DNA of 64,000 nt from Eopsaltria australis (taxonomy: Eukaryota > Chordata > Aves > Passeriformes > Petroicidae): NCBI GenBank assembly GCA_034509425.1, contig JAVTVJ010000300.1:1-64000 (forward strand). The letters are read 5' to 3'. The translations under genes and the position numbers were made by a program. A model generated the notes under the pieces. It was not told the DNA's origin and ran no database searches. It saw only the letters and a program-made list of their open reading frames with translations. This document shows positions 1 to 11,992 of the stretch, piece by piece. The first letter of the stretch is position 1. Every line of letters begins with the position of its first letter.

Positions 1-3000
1 CTATGTTCTCTACACAAACTATTCGTGATCTCTTCCCATCACATGGATGGCCTCTCAATGACTGGTCTTGTACTCAGCTGGGTACTCCATTGTACTGATT
101 TCTAATCAATGCTGTCTGTGAGGATTGTGTAAATGCAATTTTCATGAATGTATTATTCACATATGTAAAACCCAATCTTTTCCCAATACATCATTCAAGG
201 TTGCTTCATTCTTTGGAGAGCTTTGTTTAGGTAGTTCCATGATTCACCTATGTTTGACTCCTTGGGTCTCTGTGGATCTTCAACAGTGCCTCAGACAGGC
301 TTTACACCATCAGGCCCCACCACACAGTCCCATTCCATGACCAGAAAAGTTGCCCCATATATTTGCTTTTAAATGCATAAACCCCACATATCTGACGGGC
401 TGGCGCAGCTCCCTCATGCTATTCTGACATCAAAGTTAAAAAACTCCCATGAAAATATTGTTGGGCCTTAGAGACAGAGCTTGCTTAAAGCAATATGAAG
501 CTCTCAAGAAGTTTTGGTTCTTTGTCCTCGGCTAATAAGCATTGCCAAGGTCATAGACATATCTCTCATTCAGATAATTTTTTAATCAGTTGGGAGGTCC
601 TTTCTCTGCTTGCTTTTTCATGTGCCCTCTGAAAAGACAGGCTTCAGCACAATCTCAAGAGAAGTGATCTGTCTTTTTAGTCACAGTAACACAGGGGAGG
701 AAGGGAAATAATTGCAGCTGAGATGCTGGCAAGGCAAGCTATCACAGTTGCCCATATGATACTGCAGTGCTTCAGAATGGGTCAGTTCCAAATGGGGCAA
801 TAAAACAATTCTGTCAGGCTTGACAAACACCCCATGCCCTCTTCTAACGCCTTGGGCCTTGTATAGTCCTTCTAACTGGATATTCCCAAAGTGCAGATGA
901 ATCAGGAAATAGTAAAAGCAGCAGGAAAGGAGGTTGTTTTAAATTTGTATCTGCACTGAACCAATTTTTTTTTTTGGTCAGGTCAGTTTCCAGGGTGTTT
1001 ATCCAGAATGTGTCTAAGTGAGTGATCAGATAGCTGGTTCAGTCATCAGCATACGAATCCTTGTGTGTTCTCTTTGAACTGTGCATACATGATGAGAAAA
1101 TTTGGTTGTTTTTTATGTTTCCTGTGCCCCCTTGAGCACCAGCAGAGCTGGAAAAAAACCCTTAATGTCTTGGAATGCAATTCAGAATATGCAGAACTCT
1201 GAACAGTAACTGTGGAGCTTACATGTTGTTTGCCTCTTTCCCTCTGCACTCAGGGGGGAATTGCCATTGGAACATATGTTTCTCCTATAAATAATTTTCT
1301 CAGTAGCAAAATCGCCAGTTGTCCATACTTTTTTCTTTAAATGAAGCAGATGGTTTAAAGGTCCTGGCTTTAGCTTCAGTGATAAAAATTAATAAAAAAT
1401 ACATTATACTTTGCTGATTTCTTTGTCTTCATGCCTATAGGCAATAATGGCTGATTGGGAAGTATTGCACTGAGTACAATATGAATCATGAATTCCAACC
1501 TGACTTGTGCTGTGGCTTACCTGGAGCCAAACAATGAATTTAAAAGAGAAAAAACTTATTTGAAAGTGAACTCTCTGGTATTTCCTTGTGTTTTGCATGA
1601 AAAGTTTCGCATAACTTAATGTTCAGATTTTGTCTGAGGAGGTTGTTACACATTTTTAATGCAAAGTATGTCTGTGATTCTTCTCGTACTATTGATTTTT
1701 ATTTCTGACAATTACTTTTAGTCTGAGTTCTGCATAGGAAATCATTCGTGTGCTTTTACTGAGGATAGATTTAAAACAATTATGCTCTTCTACTTAAAAC
1801 TTTCGCTCTGTCAGACTACACCTATTTCACACTTTTGGAGTTTGATTCACAAGCTTCCATAACCAGATAAAGTCTTCTGATTGATTTAAAGAAGTTTTGT
1901 ATTAAGCTCTTTGCCTTTAATTTTTCAGGAATAGAACCTCAATAAGGCTAACTATTGCAATAAAGAGTATCAATATTTACAGCAGAGTTGCTGTTCAAAT
2001 TTACATTTTCCCCTTTTCTATGAATTTGAGGTTGGAAACTGGGCAGTCTAATTCTGCGTTTCAACAGTTGTGTGATAACTACTGAACTATCTCAGTAATT
2101 TTTTGGTCAATATTGCTTTTATAATAAAGGATTAATGTTGATACATGAAGCATCAGCCTGCTGGATTGGATGGCTGTATCCACACTAGGAAGTTGCATGG
2201 AGACAACTGATGTGCTCACTTTAGACCAACTACAATTTGAATATTTCTGTCTTCTTTGGAAGTTGTGGCCCTTACCAGCTGATAAGGGCTAAGGGATATT
2301 CTAAATGATATTTTGCAGCATTCTGGGGAAAGTAGGGATGATTATGACTGAGAATTGAGCAATGGCCACAACTTGTTTATTAAATGATATGGTCTTCAGA
2401 ACACAAATAAATTGCATAAGTAAATCTTTGCAAGACCCTGGCTTGGGAGAAAATTCCTAAATTCAAAAGTGAATTAAGCATCAAGACAATTCCTATTTCC
2501 CAGTCCTCCAAGCATGTTTTGTTAGGCCACACAAATTTTTCAGGTTTTATTTGTTTTAACAAAATGCATTTCATAGTTTCCATGGCCAACTTTGAAAATG
2601 TTCTGCTTATTATCTGTACCAGCATTAAAACGAGTCCTCAGTGTGTAGACTACTTAATATACCATTGATACAGCTAAAATTCAGCTTTGTGACTATGTGG
2701 TGGGTTTTCTTTTAAATTTAGAAAGGGAAATAATACAAGTGCTTAGTATCGGTGCTCAGATGCCAACTTTTCATAGCATTCTATACGTGTTATTGTCTAC
2801 ACTTTCTCTTTTTGTCCCATATTAAAATGCAATGATCCATTTACATGGCCTGCCTTCAAAACAGCGAAAATACAGTAGCTCTGCATTAAGCTGCAGTCTT
2901 TAATATTTTCCCATGATTTCCTGGAAGAAGCAAATTAGTCCTGTGGTTACTTTTTGGTTGTTGTTGAATCTCACAGCATGCTGATTGTTTTGCAGTAAGA

Positions 3001-6000
3001 CTTTCAATGGAGTGTGAGTCAGTTTCAGGAAAAATGAAATTATGCTATATTTTTCAGCTGTGAAGTTAAAGAATTTTGTTGAAATCCAAGAATTGCTTGA
3101 TGTTAATGTATTTCATTTGTGTTTTGGGGGTTTATGAACTGTGAAAGTGCTTGGCAGGAATACAGCCAGCTGTTTATTATTCTGTTTTGCTTCTCAAGAG
3201 CTTTTTCTGCTATTAAATCAGACTCCTGGAATAAACAGAGTATCTCAAAGGAGTATTTGCAAGGGTTAAGCCAAGATTCTCTATATGTTTAATTCCAGTA
3301 GTGTGTCATACTAATATGTTTGGCTTAATTTTTATAATCTTCATGTTACAGGAAAAAAAATCTGAATAGCAGGGTAGTAATTTGCCACAGAGATATTACC
3401 AAACCAAACTGGTGTTACTTTAAAGCTAGATAACTGCATAGAAATAGCAGAATAAAATTAAGATATATACTCTTTCAGATGTTGGAGCATTTGGCCTTGA
3501 AGAAGTACTATCTCCATTGAAAGAATTATTCCACTGATTTATTTGACTGCTTATAAGATTTCTCTTTTTTTTCCTGTTAGCTTAGTATTCTCTTCAGGGG
3601 TTTGTTTGGTTTTTTTTTGTTTTTTTTCTGGTGATGATGATTAACAATTCTGAGCTAATATGCCAGGCCCATTTCTGTTAATTCATTCATGTCTAGGAAT
3701 ATTTTGTCGTTCCTAAAGACGAAAAGCAGTTCTGACATCATTCTGCAACTTTGTGAATGTAAGTAGTGGTTGTTTATCTAGCTAGTGAGCTTGACAGTGA
3801 ACGTAGATAATTCGTGTCTTGCCTTCAATGGTCCACATCTATGATGGACTCTGAAGGTATTGGTGGGCAAATGTTACCGCTTTTAGGGCATTCTTTAGCA
3901 ATCATTTAATGAAGTATCAAACAAAATGCTGTGTAATCTGCTAATATCAGCATTTACAATGTAATTAAGTGTTTGAAAATGAATGTCTTACAGTTTTATG
4001 TCTAATTAGTTTCTGCTGATTATCACAAAACACTTCAAACTGTAATAACTAAACAGAATAATTGAATAATTGAAAATGAGGCCTCAGTGTCCAAACTATA
4101 TGGGTGAAATTATGTTCTCTTGGATCATATATTGCTCTGAATTCTCTTGATAGAAAATATATCTGCTGTAATAGCTGGCCCTCATTTCAACAGTCCTGAC
4201 TTAATGTCACTTGCAAGCTGTGAATCAGAGAAAAGTGATCTAGTAAAAGAGACAGTGAGTCAATGAAATAATAGAAGTAGCAAAAGAGTGAAAGCAGATG
4301 GGTTTTATTACTGAGAATAAATTTTATCTCAAAATATGGTGAGCTACTGCAAGCTGCATTTTTTGCGCATTTCTGATTATCCTCTTGGAGCTGAATATTT
4401 GAATGGATTTTATTTGTGTATTTTACCATGTGTATCCTCAGTTTTCTGTGAGTATAAATTGGAGAGTAAAGACCTTTTAAAAAGCCATAAAATATGGCAA
4501 AATTAATATTATTTTCTTTAAAATTGTACCTAGTTTTGCAAGTCAAAGGAAAAAATTAGGAAATTTGCATTAACAAACCATGAAATCTATGTTTTTTTCA
4601 GGTTAAAAAGAACTATGAAAAGGTTAATTTCAGATAGGTAAAGCTGAAATGTAGGCAGGAACACAAACGTGTCTCTGGGACCTGTGTAGTATAAGTAATC
4701 TACTCTGCTGACATTTGCATTTTAATTAGTTAGGTAATGGGTCTTCTCAAAATGATATATCAAATAAATTATTAATCTGTATCTTATTTGGCCAGATAGT
4801 AACCCTAATTTATGTTCATTTAGTGATATGTACCAAGTAGTGCATATTCTAGATTTGGCATATGAAGTAGGAAGACAATGGTGAGAATGTGTTCTAAAGG
4901 AATAAAAAGAAGCTTTTAGAACTCTAGCATTCATTTATGTATAGTACAGCAGGAGTGGTAGTTTATATCAAAAACCAGTTTAAAACAATAGAAGTATGCT
5001 GAAGAATGTCAGAGACTAGCCAATAGACAGCCTTTGATATATGACAGAATTGTTAACAGTTTGCATGAACTTTTCATAAATACAGTTTTGTATATGGATG
5101 TTTTCTTGAGGTTCAGGCCTGGATCTTTTGCTTATTTGTGGAAAAAAAAAAGGAAAAATATGTCTGAATTTGAATTTAAACATCAAGCATTGAAAGTAAT
5201 TGCTCTCTGGAATGAAGGTCAAGCCAGAAGAAAGGTCATGTGGCTCACAGGGAATAGTAATTTTAAAATTACATTGACTCTGTACTGCCATCTTTTATTC
5301 ACTGTTATATACAGGGTTCTAACAGAACGAGGAACTTGCACAGCCTACTGACCAGATAGGGGTATCTGCTGTGATCACAGCCATTCTTCAGGATTCTGTT
5401 CATCTTCCTTAAAGGGTGGAAAGACCTCCTCTAACCCTGAAAAAAAACCCAACTAAAAACCCAAAACCCAGAAGGTGAGAATCTAAATTTAAATTTCCAA
5501 ATGAAACTTTCTGCATGTGTGAAGTTGTCTTACCCAGAAGAACTTCGTGACAACCACAAAGTTTTGCTATTGCAGATACAGAAATAAGATGTCTGTGCAG
5601 CTGTCCTGGAAAGCCCATTTTAGCAATCATTCTCCAAGATTGCTGAACACACATGGACTGAGAGTGAGGTGTCCTAAAAACAATCATTACTGCAAATGCC
5701 TTATGTTAGGGCTTGTCAAATCTGCTGCAACATCATGGCTCCAGGTACAGTCAGTACCAAGGCTGAGCACGTCTTCCCAATAAGCAAATGTGTATAAACC
5801 ACAGGGCTACGTGCAACACATCAACACAGATGGAAACACAGTGCTTGTGTAGACACAAACTGCACCGATTGCTTGGTTCTGTTCACTTCTCTGGTCAGGA
5901 TGAAAACCTGTTAATAGACAACACATATATATGTAGGTATTGTGGATCTATATGCATTTTATATATATATATATATATATACACACACATGCACAATATT

Positions 6001-6543
6001 CCTTCAATAACTAGCCTTTGGACACCTAGCTTGTCCACTAACTGAACTTTGATGTCCCCAGTTTCTGGCACTTGAGCATGGTATCCCACCCCCAGGCTTA
6101 CAGCCTGACTCCGTCTGGGACAGATGCCCTTTGCCCATGCATATCTCCAGACACACAGACTAGGGATCCTTTCAGTAACTACCCCTAGGCACTTTTCATC
6201 TACCCATCAGTCTTGGGTTCCCTGGTCTCTGGTGGCCTCACACATGACATGAATGTGCAAATGGCCTCCTGGCCTCTCCACTAGCGAACTCACAGACCCT
6301 CTGACCTCTCCAGTACCCAGCCTTGACCCATGTTTGCTTCACTGCCCGACCTAGTCCAATCCAGCAATCACAAACTAACATATGACATATGGACCCCTGG
6401 AATAACAATGCAATCCAGTGCCTCCAGTTGCTGTCATCACAGAGAGAGGTACCCCACATGAGCAGCTGACACTCAGACTGTCATACACAGAATATAGGCT
6501 CTCAGTAGCACTTGGAGATGGAGTTGAATGGAGCACAGGGCAG
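1..6543. other. AT-rich non-coding DNA, no gene seen
   Basis: I see no coding exon, RNA gene or clear mobile element here. Open frames are short, on both strands, and carry no domain I recognise. A dinucleotide tract lies at 5,961-5,990. From about 6,000 the DNA becomes richer in C and T, with loosely repeated phrases around 'cctctcca'; I could not assign it to a family. The stretch could be intronic or intergenic. Confidence 0.6.
5961..5990. repeat. Microsatellite (AT)n(AC)n
   Basis: Ten AT units are followed by four AC units, directly readable in the sequence. This is a simple repeat without sign of function. Confidence 0.95.
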
Positions 6544-6817
6544 GTTCTGCAGGTCATATATAGAGTGTAGCCAGTTAAGTGTACAGATGAGACTCTATTT
6601 GGAATTGACTGGCCCTTTTCACCTCTTTGCTCCTTTATTTTCCCCTTCTTGTTCCTCCTCAGAACCCCTTGGCCTCTACCGTTCTGCAGGTCATATATAG
6701 AGTGTAGCCAGTTAAGTGTACAGATGAGACTCTATTTGGAATTGACTGGCCCTTTTCACCTCTTTGCTCCTTTATTTTCCCCTTCTTGTTCCTCCTCAGA
6801 ACCCCTTGGCCTCTACC
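6544..6817. repeat. Perfect tandem duplication, 2 x 137 bp
   Basis: Bases 6,544-6,680 and 6,681-6,817 read the same, starting with 'gttctgcaggtcatatatag' and ending with 'cctctacc'. I found no difference by eye. Identity in non-coding DNA means a very recent duplication, a polymorphic repeat, or an assembly error. No coding role is visible. Confidence 0.93.
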
Positions 6818-9800
6818 TTTCCCCATCTTTGGTTCTGCCTCTAAGTATCTCATATTGAGTTTCGTACAATCTCAAAATGCTCTTCTCTTGCATCCTAGAA
6901 TTGTCTCACATTTCCTAGGAAGTAACTCCTTTAAGTGTTCCACAGAGTCTGGAAGACAGGTAACACCCATCCCATCGGTTGATGCTTTTATGGGATGGCT
7001 GGGAGAGGGCTTCATCTCTATCTGGCTTATTTTGGTTCCCCTCCATCCATTTTGTCTGTGTATTCCTTTAAATTGTTGTAGGTGATAATTTTTTCACTTA
7101 TTCTAAACAGTACCATCTTTAAACATTGATCTAAAAGAAGTTGCTGTTTTTTTCCTTCTTTCCCTTCAAATAATAAATTGATGATTGAAGTACAACTTGG
7201 GAAATCCTTGTTCAACTTATTCCAGAGAGAGTGCCTCTACATTAAAACTACAGGATCTTTGAGAAGGAAGAACTTAATTCTTCAGTTAATATAACTTTCA
7301 GGTCTTTAACTAAGAGGTTACAAATCTCTGATTTCTCTTTAGCACTTTGGGTCCATAAAAATTAAGAAATCGTTCTTCACTGATATATTTTTGTAAGAAT
7401 ATCTTGAGAACATGTCCTTATAATGAAACTAGACTATAGTATAAAAGTTAGGGTAATAGGAGAAAATATTGGTGTGGTTCACTCTGGACAGGGTGTGAGT
7501 TTCAGCCTGGGTCTCTCATTTTTTGCTTGAAAACCTTAATGAAAAAGTTATAATATTAAAGAAAAGAAGTGATATCTGTTCTTCTCTTGACAGAGTTTTA
7601 ACATAGGGTGAAGTATGCAAATGCTTGATTTCTGAGTCATATCTTCTTCCCTAAGGCCGTGCTTGTACAAATAATCTTTTCTTCTTGGGGGCATTTGCCT
7701 CTTGGGATGGATGTCGCATCCTTTAAAATGTTCAGGTTGAATAGGGTTCTGAGCAACCTATTCTGGTGAAAGATGTCCCTGCCCATGGCAGGACGATTGG
7801 AACTAACTACTCTGTAAGGTTCCTTCCAGCCCAAACCATTGTATGATTCCATGATTAGGGAGGTAATTTTTCTCCCAGGCTGCAGCACAACAGCTGGCAG
7901 CCCCCGGTACTGCACTGTATTGTACCAGCTCACATTAGAACTGCTTTGCTTTCTTTGCAATTTATAGAACAGTATAGCCCAGCCCTGCCTGCAAAACAAC
8001 ACTACAGTAAAACGAAAAATCAAATTTTATTATATCTGATGGATTGAAGCTCTGTCGTTATAAACACCACTGTATTTTACTAACGTTTATACTATACGTA
8101 TCCAGTTGATTGTATGTAAAAGTCTTGCCTTGAACAACTTCTAGCATTGTAATTTATTACACATTCAATTTTTGAAAGATATAAAGAGAAATGGAAACAC
8201 TGAACTCTAGAAAATAAACCTCAGACTTAACATTTTTATATATTGTGTCTCATATTTTGTCAAAGGCATTCTATATTTTTTGGCATTAATGCTTGATCTC
8301 TTAATGATTCCCATTTCTAGAAAAATTTACATTACAAATCCATGCAGAAATGAACACATTGCAATAACAAAATCCATGTCAGGTTAAGTATAATATAAAA
8401 ATTTTACTAGCATTTGAAACAAAATATAGATTCCATCTGTCAGATATTATCTCCAGAGAAGTTAGCACACGCACATACGTAATTGGATTATGGGAAATCG
8501 AAAAACACCCAAAGTGCCTCACAAAGAGTATATGATATTTATGCTTGTCTTTAACAATGTTTTTTAAAATTTTGTAGGAAAGTTTTTAATGGTAGAAATT
8601 TGTACTTCTAATAGAATGAAATATGTATAACTGCATTGAATAGGAGTTTGCAGAATTTTCCCAATTAGATGCTCTATATAAGAGAAAATAAAAGACAGTA
8701 AAGATGGCCCTTCTCAAAAGAATTCAAGATATTTTTGTATTTCATAAAAGCTTTAGAATGCTGACTCATCTATTTCTGATGTTTGGTTGTTGCCATACTT
8801 TGTATGAAGTATTTCTTCTTTGTATGAAGAATTGAAGGCTTACTGTCACTGTGCTAAAAAATGCATAAAAACTTGCCAGAAAAATTTGTATTAAGTGTAA
8901 GGAAAATGAATACAACAAACAGTTTAATAATTTACTCTCAAAACTTTTAAAATATTTTTCTCTATCTTTTAGACAGTAGGAAAACTGACATCAAATAGCT
9001 GACATTTGTTTTCTTTCCTTCCTTGTGATTTATCCTTTCACCAGACTTTCAAGGAAGAAATTATCACACGCTCTTGAAAGGATTTAGTATCCTATCACTC
9101 CATGGCTACAGTTTTTGAAGTTAAATGCTAAGGTTTCTAATTTTCACTTTGTTGTTTTAAATGGCTGCCTCCTCCCTCTGTTTTCTGCAGGAGAGTAGTT
9201 TCTGTCAGAATGAGCTCTTAGTGCAAGAATCCAGGCTGAAAAAATAATTAACCTTCTTTGGAATATGTAGCGCCATATAATGCTGTTCCAAAATCAGTAA
9301 TGCATATGTCCATGCATCCTTGCATGATTTGTTTTAGGATGAGGTCAGGCTTTTGAAGATGCTTTTTTCTCTCCATTGACTCTAAAAGCTCTAGTGACTC
9401 TGGAAGGTAACTAGTACCACTTCAATAGCCTGGAGGTGTGTAAGTTGAATAGAAATGTCCTACAGTGGGGGGGGGGAAGTAAACTTACACAAGTTTTTTT
9501 TGTTGGTTTGGTTGTGGTTTTTTGGTTGGTTGATTGACTGGTGGGTTGGGCTTTTTGCAAAACCACATATCAGCAAAGAATCTGACCTTTGACTTCAATA
9601 AACATCTTACAGATAACTTTAGGCTGAGATGAATTACTCACTGGACTTGCCTGTCTTTCTGCACAGACAGATGCCAAATTTAGATTTCTAAAGCTCTGTG
9701 AAGTGACTCCCACCATAACAGCTGAAAAGATGCGTGAGCAGTTTTTCTGACTTGTGTGATCCCTCAGTCTTTACCTTATTCGTTAGTTTAAGCTTGCCCT

Positions 9801-11334
9801 TGGACATCTCTGAAATGCTCAGATAATGTATTTCCTATGTGGTAGTTCTTATAAATGTTGTCTATTTTCTACTTGTTTTGGGTGTTTTAGTAATAACCAA
9901 CTTATTCACTACATGTGATTTAAACGAGGATTTCTGTATTCTAAATAAGAGGAACATGCATTAGATTTGCGTGTTAATGAATGCTGTTGCTGGATTGAGC
10001 CTGTTTTTTTTCACTGCTCTTGGAGATTTTAAGGTTTCTATTGATATCTCCCCTGTAGTGATGATAGAAGATGGGTGATTATGAATAAGCAGCACAATGG
10101 CAATATTTAATAACTGTGAGCACATGTGCTAACACAATGCAATGTACTGATGAAAAAGTACTCTGATTTCCACAGTAATCAAAACTGTCTGTAATCTATG
10201 CAATATTCATTTCACTTTAAAAAGAAAATGGTCCTTTTATGTCTTCAGATAACCTAAACAATAAAATAGTTATTAAAATGGAAATCCTGAGTTTGCATGT
10301 GCATAAAAATGGATTCAGAAAAGACAGACTAATATACCTGGAATTTTTGTGTGTTCTAGCTAGAGGAATACATGTGACTTTATAAATATTTATACATGGT
10401 TCAAAGCCATCTGTCAACAATTAAAATATATGTCACATTTAATAACATAGTCTGCATAGATTAGGATTACTATAATTAGGCTATTGCGCACATATTACAG
10501 CTGTAAAATGCATGAGCCAGGCTTTCTCAGGAATTTCAAAAAAGGCTTTTTCTATTTTATAATATTCTCCATGGTATTTGATTGCATCTGAATAAGTAAT
10601 GCTGCAGAGAAATAGCATAGGCAGCTACTTGAACTTGAATCTAGCTTTTCTGAGAAAAGTTATAATCTTATCACACGTACAAAGACCCAATGGGATCTGA
10701 AGAATTGTTCTACCAAATCTTTCTGAGAAGACTCTGATTGTGAATGGTTCACTTCTTTATGCACCAAGAAACCTGTTCTCAAGTAATGTATGTGTCCCTT
10801 CCTCCACCACTTTCATATTCCAAGAATGCTTTAATTCTCTTGAAGATTTTGAAAAACAGGCATGATGCATTTTGACACGACTAGGCAATGCAAACTATTT
10901 TAAGAATAGTTTGGAGGCAAAGAGGATTTAAAAACACAGTCCTTCATAGATGATAAGTCTCGATTTATGCAAAGCAGCCTTACAACACAAATATAACCAG
11001 AGAAGTATAGTTATACAGAAATCCTGAAAATAAATGACAACTCAAGAATGGGGACAAGGGGCAAATTGTGTGGCAGGAAGGCCTTGTTTTAACCTCATTG
11101 AGAATTCAGTTGCCATCTGAAGATTGCTGGCACACAATCTCAGCCACTGGAAAACTTTCAGTGTAAGGCTTAAGTGTGGCATAAATGATGTACTAGAGTT
11201 TATACTGGCATTCTGTCTGAAGGATATATTCTGAAAATGAAAACAGTATATATTGGACCTTAAGAAAAACTTCTTAAATAATGCAGAAAATTCTGTATAT
11301 TTTTTTTTCTGTGTTATGTTTTGTAGCCAAAGTC
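6818..11334. other. Non-coding AT-rich DNA, apart from a CR1 end
   Basis: Apart from the CR1 fragment at 7,700-7,856, I see nothing recognisable. Homopolymer runs occur (a G run near 9,470 and T runs near 9,500). Frames are short and unconvincing. Confidence 0.55.
7700..7856 (+). mobile_element. CR1 LINE, 3' end fragment
   Basis: The text 'ccctgcccatggcaggacga', then 'ttggaactaa', then 'tccttccagcccaaaccatt' and a final 'gtatgattccatgatt' has the layout of the avian CR1 3' untranslated end, which finishes in short ATTCTATG-like repeats. Only the last part of the element is present, as is usual for 5'-truncated CR1 copies. It has many changes from the expected pattern and is therefore old. 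The left boundary is approximate. Confidence 0.8.
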
Positions 11335-11551
11335 ACAGGTAAGGACTGGAGGTATGCTTTTGTATTTGATACTTCGTCTTACTAATGTAAGGAGATTTCT
11401 GGCTATTAGTTGTATTAGTTATATTAAGGTTCTGCATAATATCTTTTGTATTGTGAGAGGAGGGGGAAGGGAAGATGGGACATGACGATATTTTTGCACA
11501 GTGACTCTTTAGAATAGAGACTTGACAAGGTAGAAGCCTTGTCAAGCCTCT
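11335..11551 (+). pseudogene. Possible env 3' remnant of a class I ERV
   Basis: Directly before the polypurine tract and LTR, one frame around 11,391-11,448 gives a hydrophobic stretch (WLLVVLVILRFCIISFVL) and then a stop. A membrane anchor near the 3' end of an ERV, just before the polypurine tract, would fit the tail of env. No other env motif is visible, and the 5' limit is unknown. An alternative is chance hydrophobicity of AT-rich DNA. Confidence 0.3.
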
Positions 11552-11564
11552 AAAAGGGGGGAAA
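11552..11564 (+). promoter_or_regulatory. Polypurine tract of class I ERV
   Basis: A run of A, then six G, then GAAA stands immediately before the TGATGCC start of the LTR. This is the usual place and makeup of the plus-strand DNA primer. A very similar tract precedes the LTR at 29,722. Confidence 0.8.
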
Positions 11565-11992
11565 TGATGCCTTAGGTTTTAACCTCTTATTTTTTTCATC
11601 AAGACTGCTCTAAAACTCCATAAATTGTCATCTAGTGTTCTGTTACTGTCATTTAGACGAAACAATTTCTCTCGGGGCTGGAGTTTCAAGGACATACAGT
11701 TTTTTCCAAAAGCCCAAAATGTAAACACCCATGGACAGCAGCGAAGAGAAGAAGGGAACAAGCTGGGGATGGGACTTCAAGACCCGAAACTGTAATTGGA
11801 CAATTGGTTTCTGATATGCAGATGAACCAAAGGTATATCTGTCTCAAAAACACGTGCTAGGGGTCCATTTTTGGGTGTAGTCTCTGAGAGACTCTTGCAT
11901 GGCCCAAAGTGTACCTTGTTTTAATAAATACTTCTTTTATTCTCTTAACTCTGTCCAGCCTCTGTTTCAGGTCAGCCTTTTGTAAGGCATCA
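11565..11992 (+). mobile_element. Class I ERV LTR (3' LTR)
   Basis: The LTR starts TGATGCCTTAGG and ends AAGGCATCA, with TG...CA ends forming a terminal inverted repeat. It contains an AATAAA polyadenylation signal near 11,924. It matches, in reverse, the 5' LTR at 51,992-52,432 of the class I provirus with gag and pol, so it belongs to the same family. The polypurine tract on its left shows it is a 3' LTR and not a plain solo LTR. No matching 5' LTR or internal pol is in this part of the window. Diverged relatives lie at 58,070-58,437 and 59,637-59,907. Confidence 0.88.

Noticed and set aside
11565..11992. Solo LTR interpretation
   Set aside because: A polypurine tract directly before it and a possible env tail show it is the 3' LTR of a truncated provirus; flanks show no duplication.
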